Positions 54,962 to 64,000 of a DNA stretch of 64,000 nucleotides are shown one piece after another (the stretch's first letter is position 1; every line of letters begins with the position of its first letter). Both the position numbers and the translations under genes were made by a program. The DNA is from Microstegium vimineum (Eukaryota > Streptophyta > Magnoliopsida > Poales > Poaceae). Under the pieces are notes generated by a model. That model was not told where the DNA came from and ran no database searches. It saw only the letters and a program-made list of their open reading frames with translations. Location of the stretch: contig CM039126.1 in the NCBI GenBank assembly GCA_022036555.1, forward strand, positions 36,163,090 through 36,227,089, in the 5' to 3' direction.

Positions 54962-56202
54962 TGTTAGGAATATGCCCTAGAGCTAATCATGTAGATGATT
55001 ATATTCCGACTGTATCCATGATTAATAAAGTGTTCTTTGAATATCCATTATAGACAACTAGTATTGATTGACAATTATGTGAATTGTTTGTGGAACTCAA
55101 TTACCTGGATGGTTATTCTAAAAGTTGTCCCTAGTCGGCATTCTTATAAGAGCACACTTGAATATTAGACCAGCACATGTATTAGTTGATGGCTATGTTT
55201 CACAAGTCATAGACATGGAGATGTCAAACTAATAATGTGGGCACATGTGAGACATGTAGGCTGGACTGACCCAACAAGAGAAAGTCTCTATTCATGTCAT
55301 GTACGTTATGTCCTTAGACCTGAGATTGTGGTATGTACTCAAGATGTGAAACGATCTACTTAGAGACTATCAAACGCTACTCCGTTATTGGGTAGTTATA
55401 AAGGTGGTCATTGGGTGGTCGGGAAACATGCTATGAGACATAGACAATCAATATGGAATTTGCCCCTCTCTTCGTGAGAGAGATATCACTGGATCACTCA
55501 TGTGATTGGATCAACAAATGCATGGCCGTGCTTGGGTTAAGTGTTAACCCACGAGTTGAACCATATATCGAGTGGCAAAGGGAATAACTTGTACATGGTC
55601 ATAGTGGTTCGTCTGATATGATCATAGCGTATGCATAGGAGTTGACACGCCTTGCTAGAGGCCGCTATCAACTATTGGTTGAGTAAGAGTACTTGGGCCA
55701 TGTCTATGTATGCGTGAGCCCATAGGGTCGCACGCTTAAAGGGCTGAAAGCCTAATTCAGGTTGGACCCGAATTAGACTAGGTTTAGGGTTACTAATGGG
55801 CCTCCACCGTGGGAGCTCGTCAGGATGCCTATATAAGCAAGGGGTGGGCGCGGGGCGAATTGATCCACGCCTTTTGGTAGCCGCCGTCGCCTCCCCACGC
55901 TCGCGCCTTTTGCTCCTCGCGAACCTAGCAGTCCGGAGGCGCAACGCTTCCTCCCTGCACGTGTGGGATTCCTCGGAGGTGCTGCATCTGGAGCACAAGG
56001 ACGAACCGCGCGAAGGGGACGTTGAGACGGACGACCACGCAACTGCACTGCTTGCTACGACGCGCACGACTACATCAAGTTGTCTTCCGCTGCACCTGCG
56101 TGTCTAGTGGTAATCCCGTAACCTATGACTAGCAGTAGATCCTGGTTTATGAGGTCGAAAAGTTTTGTTTTTCGGCTAGCGTAGCAACCTCGTATTCCTA
56201 CA
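54962..56202 (+). repeat. Copia 5' LTR, 1241 bp
   Basis: Starts TGTTAGGAATATGCCCTAG and ends TATTCCTACA. TATATAAG at 55830-55837 is the TATA box. The GC-rich region after it is leader, not gene. Confidence 0.95.
55830..55837 (+). promoter_or_regulatory. TATA box of copia 5' LTR
   Basis: TATATAAG followed by CAAGGGGTGGG; repeated at 61557-61564 in the 3' LTR and, inverted, at 20957-20964 in the related older LTR. Confidence 0.65.
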
Positions 56203-56203
56203 G

Positions 56204-57444
56204 TGGTATCAGAGATGTTACTGCCTCGTTATAGGTTCAGATCTTAGCATATGGTGATATGCGGGTTTTATGATGAATCTCAGACTTTGGTTCATGTCTT
56301 GCTGCGATGGTATTGCATCAACCTACTCGTACCTGTCGGAATTCCGCCATCCGAGTTAACAGATACAAGTAAATCCAGTCAGGGCGAGTTGGAGATCAAT
56401 TAGATTGATCGAATTGAAACCTAGGTCAGAAGCCGGGCGCATGTGATGCGCGTCGGGAGTAGATGCGATCTATGTAGATGCGATCTATGTAATCCCAGTC
56501 AATTTTTGGCTGATGAGATCAGTCTGATGAGATTTTCATAGTGATTCCATAGATGGGACCGCCGTTGCTATCTGCTATATCGCCTAGAATTGTTCTACGC
56601 CTAACTTGTTTTTGCAGGAGTTGATGTGGTTGTATGGCCTATGAGATTGTATGTAATTTTCATGCCTTGCGTGACACGTAAGCAACACGGCTGGAGCCAT
56701 ATGTGTTGTCTTTTGATGTATTGGCCTGCGTGCCATCTTGTGATCTTGCGACTATGTAATTAGTATAGCTTGCGGTAAGATAGTTCTTGGAGGACTTATC
56801 ACAAGAAGGATGTCACACGTGGATCATAGAGATGAAGATCACCATGATGGGCAAGATGATGGAGATGGAGATCACCATTATTTGAAGGGCCATACCAAGT
56901 CACTATGTGTGAATGTGATTCTCATTTTATTCTACTTTTGTTGTTCGCTATTATGTTTTGTCTACATGAATATGATAGTAAAGTAGAATGATCCCTCAGC
57001 AATGTTTAAGTTGTATGCTTCCCCAAACCTTGCACTGTCACATGTCTTGTACGATTGGTGGTGGGTCTATGAAATTAGGGCGCCACTGATTTTCCTTGAC
57101 TAGACAGGTTCGTGTCGGACACTTACTAGCAGAAGGTTTGGTTACTTGAACAAGGTTATCCTAACGGTTAGGGACCTTGAAGCATGGGGAGGTTGAGCGT
57201 AGCATAGAGATGCTGCCCAACAACAAGAGTCATATGTGATATGATTAGCAAAGTGTTGCTTACCGATCTACCATGTCTTCTAGCGGTGATGCTAAAGCTC
57301 ACTAGTTGACTTGTTAGTTGTGGGTCTTGAATCACTAAGTATCAATTGAGGGATATTGATTTTATTGGGAGTATGTTTTATTTTGATATAACTTACTCCT
57401 TCATGGATACATTGTCTTAGTATTTTGCATTACTTTTGTTGTAG
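56204..57444 (+). other. Copia leader between LTR and gag, about 1.24 kb
   Basis: TGGTATCAGAGATG at 56204 is the iMet-type primer site, one base after the LTR. No ORF stands out after it. The stretch ends CATTACTTTTGTTGTAG directly before the gag ATG, which looks like a 3' splice site and may mean that gag is expressed from a spliced RNA. Confidence 0.55.
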
Positions 57445-59157
57445 ATGGCTCCCAGTAATCAGCCATTTACTTTGCGATCAATTCTTGAGAAAGATAAGTT
57501 GAATGGAACAAATTATGCGGATTGGATCCGCAACTTGAGAATTGTTCTCAGGGCTGAGAAAAAGGAAGATATTCTAGACACCCCATTACCAGATGAACCT
57601 GATGATAATGCACCTACTGCAGAGAAAACCTCTTACAAGAAAGCATGTGATGCTGATCTTGAAGTGAGTTGCCTCATGCTTGCTTGTATGGAACCTGATC
57701 TACAGATGCAGTTCGACAACAATCATTCAGCGAACGATATGATCGTGGCGCTTGAAGATATGTTCCAAACTCAAGCGCGGACTGAAAGGTTCAATGTCTC
57801 TAAGGCGCTTGCAGAAACCAAGCTGGCTGAGGGCGCACCTGTAGGGCCACATGTAATCAAGATGGTTGGTTACACTCAGAGGTTGGAGAAGCTAGGCTTC
57901 GCAATTGGCCAAGAGTTGGCAACTGATTTCATTCTTGCGTCTCTTCCGCCCAGTTATGGAAACTTCATCTCGAACTACCATATGCATGGGGCGGAGAAGG
58001 GCTTGAATGAATTGTGTGGCATGCTTAAAACAGCAGAAGCTGATATCAAGAAGGCAGCAGGCAGTAGCCATGTGATGGCGGTCCAAAACAAGCCTAACTT
58101 TAAAAGGAGGGCTGGGTGGAAGAAGAAGGCGAAGGCTAAAGATGAGATCTCTAAGCCAAACCCTCCTCCTGCACCCAAGGACAATGGACCAGCTGCTGAA
58201 GCAATATGCTTTCATTGTAAGGGGAAAGGTCACTGGAAGAGGAACTGCAAGCTGTACTTGGAGTCCTTAGAGAAGGATGGCAGTAGTAAAGGTACTCCCG
58301 CTGCCTATACACTTGTCGTTTATGTTACAGACATTTTTCTCGCTGATTCTTACATTAACTCTTGGGTATTTGATACCGGATCGGTTGCTCATATTTGCAA
58401 TATGATGCAGACAATGGTAAGAAATAGAAGCGTGAGAAGAGGAGAAGTTGATTTCCGCTGTGGGCAACAATGCAAGAGTTGCTGCGTTGAGCGTTGGGAC
58501 GATGCAACTTCACCTCCGTCAGGATTTATCATGGAATTGAATAATTGTTATTTTGTTCCTAGTTTAAGTCAAAACATTGTGTCACCTTCATGTTTGATGA
58601 AGGATGGTTATTCATTTGCGAGTAAAGACAATGATTGTGTGATCTCAAAGAATGACATGTTTGTGGCTTTTGCATCCATTGTGAATGGATTGTTTATTTT
58701 AAATCTTGATGATACACCTATCTGTAATGTTAATGCTATAAGGCCTCGGCTTAATGAGTTAAGTGTTACATATTTGTGGCATTGTCGTTTGGGTCATATA
58801 AGTGAGAATCGCATGAAGAGGCTCCATGATGATGGTCTTCTAGCTTCGTTTGATTTTGAATCATACGAGACATGTGAGGCTTGCCTACTAGGCAAGATGA
58901 CCAAGGCGCCATTCAAAGGATTTCCTGAGAGGGCGTCTGACTTGTTGGAACTCGTACATACTGATGTATGTGGACCAATGAGCACGACAGCTAGAGGTGG
59001 ATTTCAATACTTCATAACTTTTACTGATGACTTTAGTAGATATGGATATGTCTACCTAATGAAGCATAAGTCTGAAACATTTGAAAAGTTCAAAGAATTT
59101 CAGAATGAAGTAGAGAATCAACGTGGCAAGAAAATTAAAGCCTTGCGATCTGATTGA
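57445..59157 (+). pseudogene. Copia gag, protease and integrase N-terminal half
   Basis: The 570-residue frame starts at MAPSNQPFTLRSILEKDKLN. Capsid: NYADWIRNLRIVLRAEKKED near residue 25, LNELCGMLKTAEADIKKAAG near 190. The zinc knuckle CFHCKGKGHWKRNC is at about residue 256. Protease: WVFDTGSVAHICNMM with intact DTG near residue 310. Residues around 337-358 are out of the original frame because of two compensating indels. The integrase finger has LWHCRLGHISENRMKRLHDD and CEACLLGKMTK. The core has ELVHTDVCGPMSTTARGGFQ (Asp) and KIKALRSD. A TGA (59155-59157) replaces the Arg that follows SD. Confidence 0.9.
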
Positions 59158-60279
59158 GGAGGCGAATATTTGAGCCATGAGTTTAGCAGTCATCTAAAGA
59201 GTTGCGGAATTGTTCCACAGCTTACGCCACCTGGAACGCCTCAGAGAAACGGCGTGTCCGAGCGACGTAATCGGACTTTGTTGGACATGGTTTGGTCTAT
59301 GATGAGCCAGTCAGACCTACCACTCTCATTTTGGGGATACGCTCTAGAAACAGCCGCTTTCACATTGAATAGGGTACCGTCTAAGTCCGTAGTCAAGACA
59401 CCATATGAGATATGGACTGGTAAGAGTCCCAGTTTGTCTTTTCTAAAGATTTAGGGTTGTGAAGTTTATGTCAAACGACTTATGTCAGATAAACTTACAC
59501 CCAAGTCGGACAAATGCTTTTTCGTGGGATATCCAAAGGAAACTTTAGAGTATTACTTCTACAACCGATCAGAGGGCAAAGTGTTTGTTGCTCGGAATGG
59601 TGTTTTCTTAGAGAAAGAGTTTCTCAACAAAGAGAAAAGTGTAGAAAAGGTGTATCTTGAAGAAGTTCAAGATGAGCCAATAGGAGATAACTCTACGAGT
59701 GATGCTAATGTAGCAGAACAAGTTGAGATACCTGTGGCAAGAGAAACACCACCACAACCACGAAGGTCAGCAAGAATCCGTGAGGCACGTGGGGAAGTGT
59801 TGTTGTTAGACGATGACGAACCTGCAACGTACGCGGAAGCAATGATGGACCCAGATTCCGAGAAATGGCAAAGTGCCATGAGATCCAAGATAGATTCCAT
59901 GGGAGACAATCAAGTTTGGAACTTGGTTGACCCGCCTGATGGGGTTAAACCTATTGAGTGCAAATGGGTCTATAAAAAGAAAAAGGATATGGATGGAAAC
60001 GTTTACGTCTATAAAGCTCGACTTGTTGCAAAGGGTTTTCGGCAAGTTCAAGGAGTTGACTGCGACAATACATTCTCGCCGGTAGCGATGCTTAAATCTA
60101 TCCGGATCATTCTAGCAATTGCTGCTTATTTCGATTATGAGATTTGGCAGATGGATGTTAAAATAGCCTTTCTAAATGGAAATTTGGAAGAGGACGTGTA
60201 TATGATACAGCCGAAGGCTTTGTTGATCCTAAAAATGCTGGAAAAATATGCGAGCTACAGAAATCCATTTATGGATTAA
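59158..60279 (+). pseudogene. Copia integrase C-terminal half and RT N-terminal half
   Basis: In the same frame: GGEYLSHEFSSHLKSCGIVP, TPQRNGVSERRNRTLLDMVW (catalytic Glu), then a TAG at 59452-59454 inside the FLKI-stop-GCEVYVKRL stretch. From 59482 the frame is open for 265 residues: FFVGYPKETLEYYFYNRSEG, an acidic linker, PRRSARIREARGE, then RT with ECKWVYKKKKDMDGNVYVYK, ARLVAKGFRQVQGVDCDNTF and WQMDVKIAFLNGNLEEDVYM (catalytic Asp). A frameshift near 60215 makes the last 20 residues wrong. Confidence 0.88.
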
Positions 60280-60668
60280 AGCAAGCATCTCGGAGTTGGA
60301 ATATTCGTTTTGATGAAGTGATCAAAGGGTTTGGCTTTCGTCAGAATGAAGAAGAACCTTGTGTTTACAAGAAGGAAAGTGGGAGCGCTGGTGAGAGTCA
60401 CTGGATGCTTGTTAAAAACATTCTTAAGTACTTGAGAAGGACTAAAGATGTGTTCCTAATCTATGGAGGTAATGAGCAGCTCGTTGTAAATGGTTACACC
60501 GATGCTAGCTTCCAAACTGACATAGATGATTCACAGTCTCAAGATGAGATCAAAATGTGCAAAATACATACGGATTTGAATGTTGCAGATCCTTTGACAA
60601 AGGCTCTTCCACAGCCTAAGCATGAGGCGCACGTGAAGTCTATGGGGATTAGACATCTAAGAGATTAA
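60218..60668 (+). pseudogene. Copia RT/RNase H remnant with two in-frame deletions
   Basis: After the shift, GFVDPKNAGKICELQKSIYG and LKQASRSWNIRFDEVIKGFG precede PCVYKKESGSA. The text then jumps directly to GESHWMLVKNILKYLRRTKD, so the region with the YVDD box and RT thumb is gone. After ASFQTDIDDSQSQ it jumps again to DEIKMCKIHTDLNVADPLTK, so most of RNase H is gone too. Both junctions keep the frame, which is open to the normal end at TAA 60666-60668. The related older fragment at 21829-22093 still has part of the missing RNase H. Confidence 0.9.
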
Positions 60669-60688
60669 CTCTAGTGCAAGTGGGAGAC

Positions 60689-61929
60689 TGTTAGGAATAT
60701 GCCCTAGAGCTAATCATGTAGATGATTATATTCCGATTATATCCATGATTAATAAAGTGTTCTTTGAATATCCATTATAGACAACTAGTATTGATTGACA
60801 ATTATGTGAATTGTTTGTGGAACTCAATTACCTGAATGGTTATTCTAAAAGTTGTCCCTAGTCGGCATTCTTATAAGAGCACACTTGAATATTAGACCAG
60901 CACATGTATTAGTTGATGGCTATGTTTCACAAGTCATAGACATGGAGATGTCAAACTAATAATGTGGGCACATGTGAGACATGTAGGCTGGACTGACCCA
61001 ACAAGAGAAAGTCTCTATTCATGTCATGTACGTTATGTCCTTAGACCTGAGATTGTGGTATGTACTCAAGATGTGAAACGATCTACTTAGAGACTATCAA
61101 ACGCTACTCCGTTATTGGGTAGTTATAAAGGTGGTCATTGGGTGGTCGGGAAACATGCTATGAGACATAGACAATCAAGATGGAATTTGCCCCTCTCTTC
61201 GTGAGAGAGATATCACTGGATCACTCATGTGATTGGATCAACAAATGCATGGCCGTGCTTGGGTTAAGTGTTAACCCACGAGTTGAACCATATATCGAGT
61301 GGCAAAGGGAATAACTTGTACATGGTCATAGTGGTTCGTCTGATATGATCATAGCGTATGCATAGGAGTTGACACGCCTTGCTAGAGGCCGCTATCAACT
61401 ATTGGTCGAGTAAGAGTACTTGGGCCATGTCTATGTATGCGTGAGCCCATAGGGTCGCACGCTTAAAGGGCTGGAAGCCTAATTCGGGTTGGACCCGAAT
61501 TAGACTAGGTTTAGGGTTACTAATGGGCCTCCACCGTGGGAGCTCGTCAGGACGCCTATATAAGCAAGGGGTGGGCGCGGGGCGAATTGATCCACGCCTT
61601 TTGGTAGCCGCCGTCGCCTCCCCACGCTCGCGCCTTTTGCTCCTCGCGAACCTAGCAGTCCAGAGGCGCAACGCTTCCTCCCTGCACGTGTGGGATTCCT
61701 CAGAGGTGCTGCATCTGGAGCACAAGGACGAACCGCGCGAAGGGGACGTTGAGATGGACGACCACGCAACTGCACTGCCTGCTGCAACGCGCACGACTAC
61801 ATCAAGTTGTCTTCCGCTGCACCTGCGCGTCTAGTGGTAATCCCGTAACCTATGACTAGCAGTAGATCCTGGTTTATGAGGTCGAAAAGTTTTGTTTTCC
61901 GGCTAGCGTAGCAACCTCGTATTCCTACA
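60689..61929 (+). repeat. Copia 3' LTR, 1241 bp
   Basis: Equal in length to the 5' LTR, with about 16 substitutions and no indel that I can see. It is followed by the target duplication ATTCC at 61930-61934, after which Tekay gag resumes. Confidence 0.95.
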
Positions 61930-62924
61930 ATTCCCTAGCAAAGTGCCCTGGACGCTGACAGTTGTAGCATGGGGCATTATTGGGTGGAGCCTTCAAATTG
62001 CCTGAACTGCCTTGTCCTGGATTGCCTTTTGGAAGAGCAATGGTATAAGGCTTGCGATACTGACCCGGTTGTGCACCTCTAGCTGGAACTTTCTTCTGTG
62101 GGGGTCTGAACTTAGCCCCTGCATCTGGAGGTCGATAAGTAGAGCGATTGACAAAAGGAGCTCTCTGTTGAGACGAGCTTCCCTCAAACGCCCTCTTGCA
62201 GCCTTTTGCTGTAGCATGTAAGCTGTTCTGGTTCTCCTAGGTTAGAGCATCACTGATAAACTCATTGAAAATGGTGCGGGTTGAGTTAGCAAGGGTCTTC
62301 ATCAATTTGGTTCCCAGATCTCTCTTGAAACTATCAATCTTCTTTTCATCCGTATCAACAAACTGGGGAGCATAACGGGCCAAGTTGTTGAAAGCATGAA
62401 GGTACTCTATTAAGGTCTTGGTACCTTGGGTGAGCTTCAGAAACTCTGCTGTCTTCATCTTCATCAGACCCGGTGGAATGTAATGTCCTCTGAAAGCTGA
62501 CTTGAATTGATTCCAGACAATTGGAGCATTGGCAGGGTATGTGGTGCGGTGATGAGCCCACCATATACCTGCCGGTCCTTGCAACTGATGCGAACTTTTG
62601 CTCCATGGTATTCAGCCATTCATCAGCTTGGAGTGGCTCTTCAGCCTCTTTGAAGATCGGCGGCTTGGTGTCAAGGAAATCCTTGAAAGTGCTGAACTGG
62701 TTTGCTGGTTGACGATCACGGTTGCCCTGATTCTGGTCATTGTGAGCCATCTGACGTAGCAACTCTTCAATGTTGCGCTGCCCACCAATGAACTGAGCCA
62801 TGAACTGCTCCGGGGTAAGTGGTGGTGGTGGTGGCAGTGGATGCGGCAGAGGAGCCTCATCCTCATCACACTGATTTCCACCACTTCCAGAGCCACGTGA
62901 GCGAGTGTTGGTAGGCATCTGCAT
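61930..62924 (-). pseudogene. Tekay gag
   Basis: Starts near 62924 (MQMPTNTRSRGSGSGG). A Pro-rich segment and LTPEQFMAQFIGGQRNIEEL lead to FLDTKPPIFKEAEEPLQADE and a WLNTMEQKF capsid start. A shift and small deletion near 62570 precede LQGPAGIWWAHHRTTYPANA, FRGHYIPPGLMKMKTAEFLK and LTQGTKTLIEYLHAFNNLAR. A stop lies at 62237-62239. A basic stretch then ends in NAPCYNCQRPGHFARE, the CCHC knuckle, whose last Cys is on the far side of the copia, at 54961 and below. Confidence 0.88.
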
Positions 62925-63224
62925 GAATTTGATAGCAAGAAGTAATGAGATTTGAGTAATTGCAGATGAATCATGATTATGCCTTAGTAAATCACTGAAA
63001 AGTAGATAACTTAAATCCACATAGGGCATAAAAGAATTCATGCTAACAACACATCATCATCCATTCATACTTGGTACCATAAAAAGCATCCATACAAGCC
63101 AAAAGTGCCAGACCTCTGGACTTTAAGTCATGGTGGTTACACAACATCATGTCTCTTATGGAACAACAAAAGGTCAAGCTACTAGTGCAAAAGAAACACT
63201 AAGGACTAGCGTAAGCAAGCTATC
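62925..63224 (-). other. Spacer between Tekay extra ORF and gag
   Basis: About 300 bases, AT-rich, with no readable protein on either strand. It separates the extra ORF (63225-64000) from the gag start. Confidence 0.5.
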
Positions 63225-64000
63225 CTAGTCGTCGCGGTCGGTGTCCATCCCTGATAGACGGCCACCCTCGTCGTCGCTGTCGTCAACAAGCTCAAGCTCC
63301 TCAGGGTCCTCTTCCTCCTCATCCTCGGTGACTGGGTCATCGTCGGCATAGATCACTGCGGGATCTATCTCTGGTGCAACTGGTGGAGGGATCGGGTTGA
63401 TCACATTGTTGAGCCTGTGAACCTCCTGTTGTAGCTCTCGAATCTGGTCATGGGCCTGCTGAAGTAGCCCATTCAACTCTGCGTCACGACGGTGGTAAGC
63501 GATGTTCCCCACCACCTACTGGTGGCGAAGCATACGCTCATGAGCCTCAGCTGCCTCCTCTCGAAGTATAGCTGCGTCTCTCTCGTCCTGCGCCTCCTTA
63601 GCTACCCGCTTGAGACGCTAACTCTCTCTGCCAACTCCCTGTAGAAACATCTCACTGGTCTGGAGACGTGCCATGCTGAACACATAGGAGTCCTCTCTGG
63701 TGAAGAAAGCCTTGAGCACTGCATGCATAGCACTCATAGCCAGTTCTGAACTGCCAACTCTCTCATCTTTGTTCCTGATCAGGGGATTCTCCATCTCCTG
63801 ATACCAGGGCATGATGCTAGGGTTATCCTCTGGAAAGGTACCTGTTGCACCCTGGTCCAAAGCTGCACTGTGCTCCTGACGGATCTGACTCAAAATGGTC
63901 AGAGCTGCTGCCTGAGCTCCTTCCCAAGGGCTGCTGGCAATGGCCTCAGCGGACCACCTCCTCCACAAAGGTGCCTCGGTGCGCTCAGGAATAGTCACAG
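63225..64000 (-). pseudogene. Extra ORF upstream of Tekay gag, partial
   Basis: Read from the right edge down in one frame: TIPERTEAPLWRRWSAEAIA, then a helical stretch (HAVLKAFFTREDSYVFSMAR, LQTSEMFLQGVG). A TAG follows near 63618, then RVAKEAQDERDAAILREEAA, a second TAG near 63516, and the coiled coil LLQQAHDQIRELQQEVHRLN. A very acidic end (DDPVTEDEEEEDPEELELVD) follows. It precedes gag on the same strand. Some grass gypsy elements (for example rice RIRE2/RIRE3, from memory) carry an 'ORF0' in this place. The function is unknown, and the N-terminus is outside the window. Confidence 0.6.

Larger units (their letters stand above)
54962..61929 (+). mobile_element. Complete Ty1/copia element with deleted RT core, young, TSD ATTCC
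   Basis: Both LTRs are 1241 bases (54962-56202 and 60689-61929), and ATTCC is duplicated at 54957-54961 and 61930-61934. A PBS and polypurine tract (CAAGTGGGAGAC at 60677-60688) adjoin them. By eye the LTRs differ at about 16 sites (1.3%), nearly all transitions; at 1.3e-8 per site per year that is about half a million years. Inside are a long leader, gag, protease, integrase and a shortened RT and RNase H. It splits the zinc knuckle of the Tekay gag. It cannot make an active RT. Confidence 0.95.
46421..64000 (-). mobile_element. Tekay/Del chromovirus (Ty3/gypsy), minus strand, continues past window
   Basis: The minus strand shows, from the right edge down: an extra ORF, gag, protease, RT, RNase H, integrase with a chromodomain-like end, a polypurine tract and a 5.1-kb 3' LTR. 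The C-terminal wording and very long LTR fit the Tekay (Del) clade. A complete copia (54962-61929) sits inside its gag. The 5' LTR lies beyond 64000. The five bases before the LTR, 46416-46420 (ATGAG), are the expected target duplication to look for at the far end. Confidence 0.9.

Noticed and set aside
55672..56107. ORFs of 91-131 residues on both strands, repeated at 61399-61834
   Set aside because: They are in the copia LTR leader, present twice because the LTR is duplicated. Similar false ORFs occur in the older LTR at 20654.
1..64000. A host gene or new defence, regulatory or metabolic system
   Set aside because: Every frame with a recognisable motif belongs to a transposable element. 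The remaining unassigned stretches (13611-14057, 19957-20490, 6771-7100, Helitron interior) show nothing I can tie to such a system by eye.

Overview
This window looks like repeat-rich intergenic DNA from a grass (Poaceae). The signs are Ty1/copia elements of the SIRE and other lineages, Ty3/gypsy elements of Athila and Tekay/Del type, an L1-type LINE with the usual grass 3' end, a rice-like Helitron, a Stowaway MITE and a SMART/TRIM-type mini-LTR element. I found no intact host protein gene, tRNA, rRNA or CRISPR array. Nearly every recognisable reading frame belongs to a transposable element, and almost all carry stops or frameshifts.

Bases 1-20490 hold separate, older insertions. They are a MULE transposase tail (1-225), a decayed TE ORF (232-966), a minus-strand gypsy integrase fragment (1203-1768) and a broken LINE (1769-7330). 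The LINE was itself hit by a reverse-oriented LINE fragment (3169-3812) and a complete 281-bp TRIM (5284-5564, TSD CCTTG). A short LINE tail (7686-7802 plus 13561-13610) is split by a 4.3-kb Helitron (7803-12113). A solo LTR (12115-13555, TSD CTAGT) sits one base beyond the Helitron's 3' end. A gag-less copia element (14058-19458, TSD ACCAT) follows, with a hAT-like element (14102-14750) inside its 5' LTR. A Stowaway MITE (19745-19954) comes next.

From 20491 to the right edge the window is one nested stack. A minus-strand copia (20491-22093) is interrupted by a plus-strand SIRE-type copia that starts at 22094. The SIRE gag is broken by a truncated minus-strand SIRE (24463-29499). Its extra (envelope-position) ORF is broken by a complete 9.5-kb Athila-type gypsy (36232-45730, TSD ATGAG). 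The same ORF is then cut by a minus-strand Tekay/Del gypsy (46421 to beyond 64000). The Tekay gag zinc knuckle is in turn split by a complete young copia (54962-61929, TSD ATTCC). The distal halves of the outermost copia, the SIRE and the Tekay elements should lie beyond base 64000.

Within each element the usual parts can be followed: LTRs with TATA boxes, primer binding sites (iMet-type for most copia elements, Asp-type for Athila), gag, protease, integrase, RT and RNase H. The least expected observations are: (a) both SIRE copies have paired stops and a splice-acceptor-like sequence just before the protease; (b) the youngest copia has two in-frame deletions that remove the RT YVDD box and most of RNase H; (c) a 12-bp palindrome is repeated in the Athila U3; and (d) the Helitron carries exon-like captured DNA. 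I saw no convincing new defence, toxin, regulatory or metabolic system.
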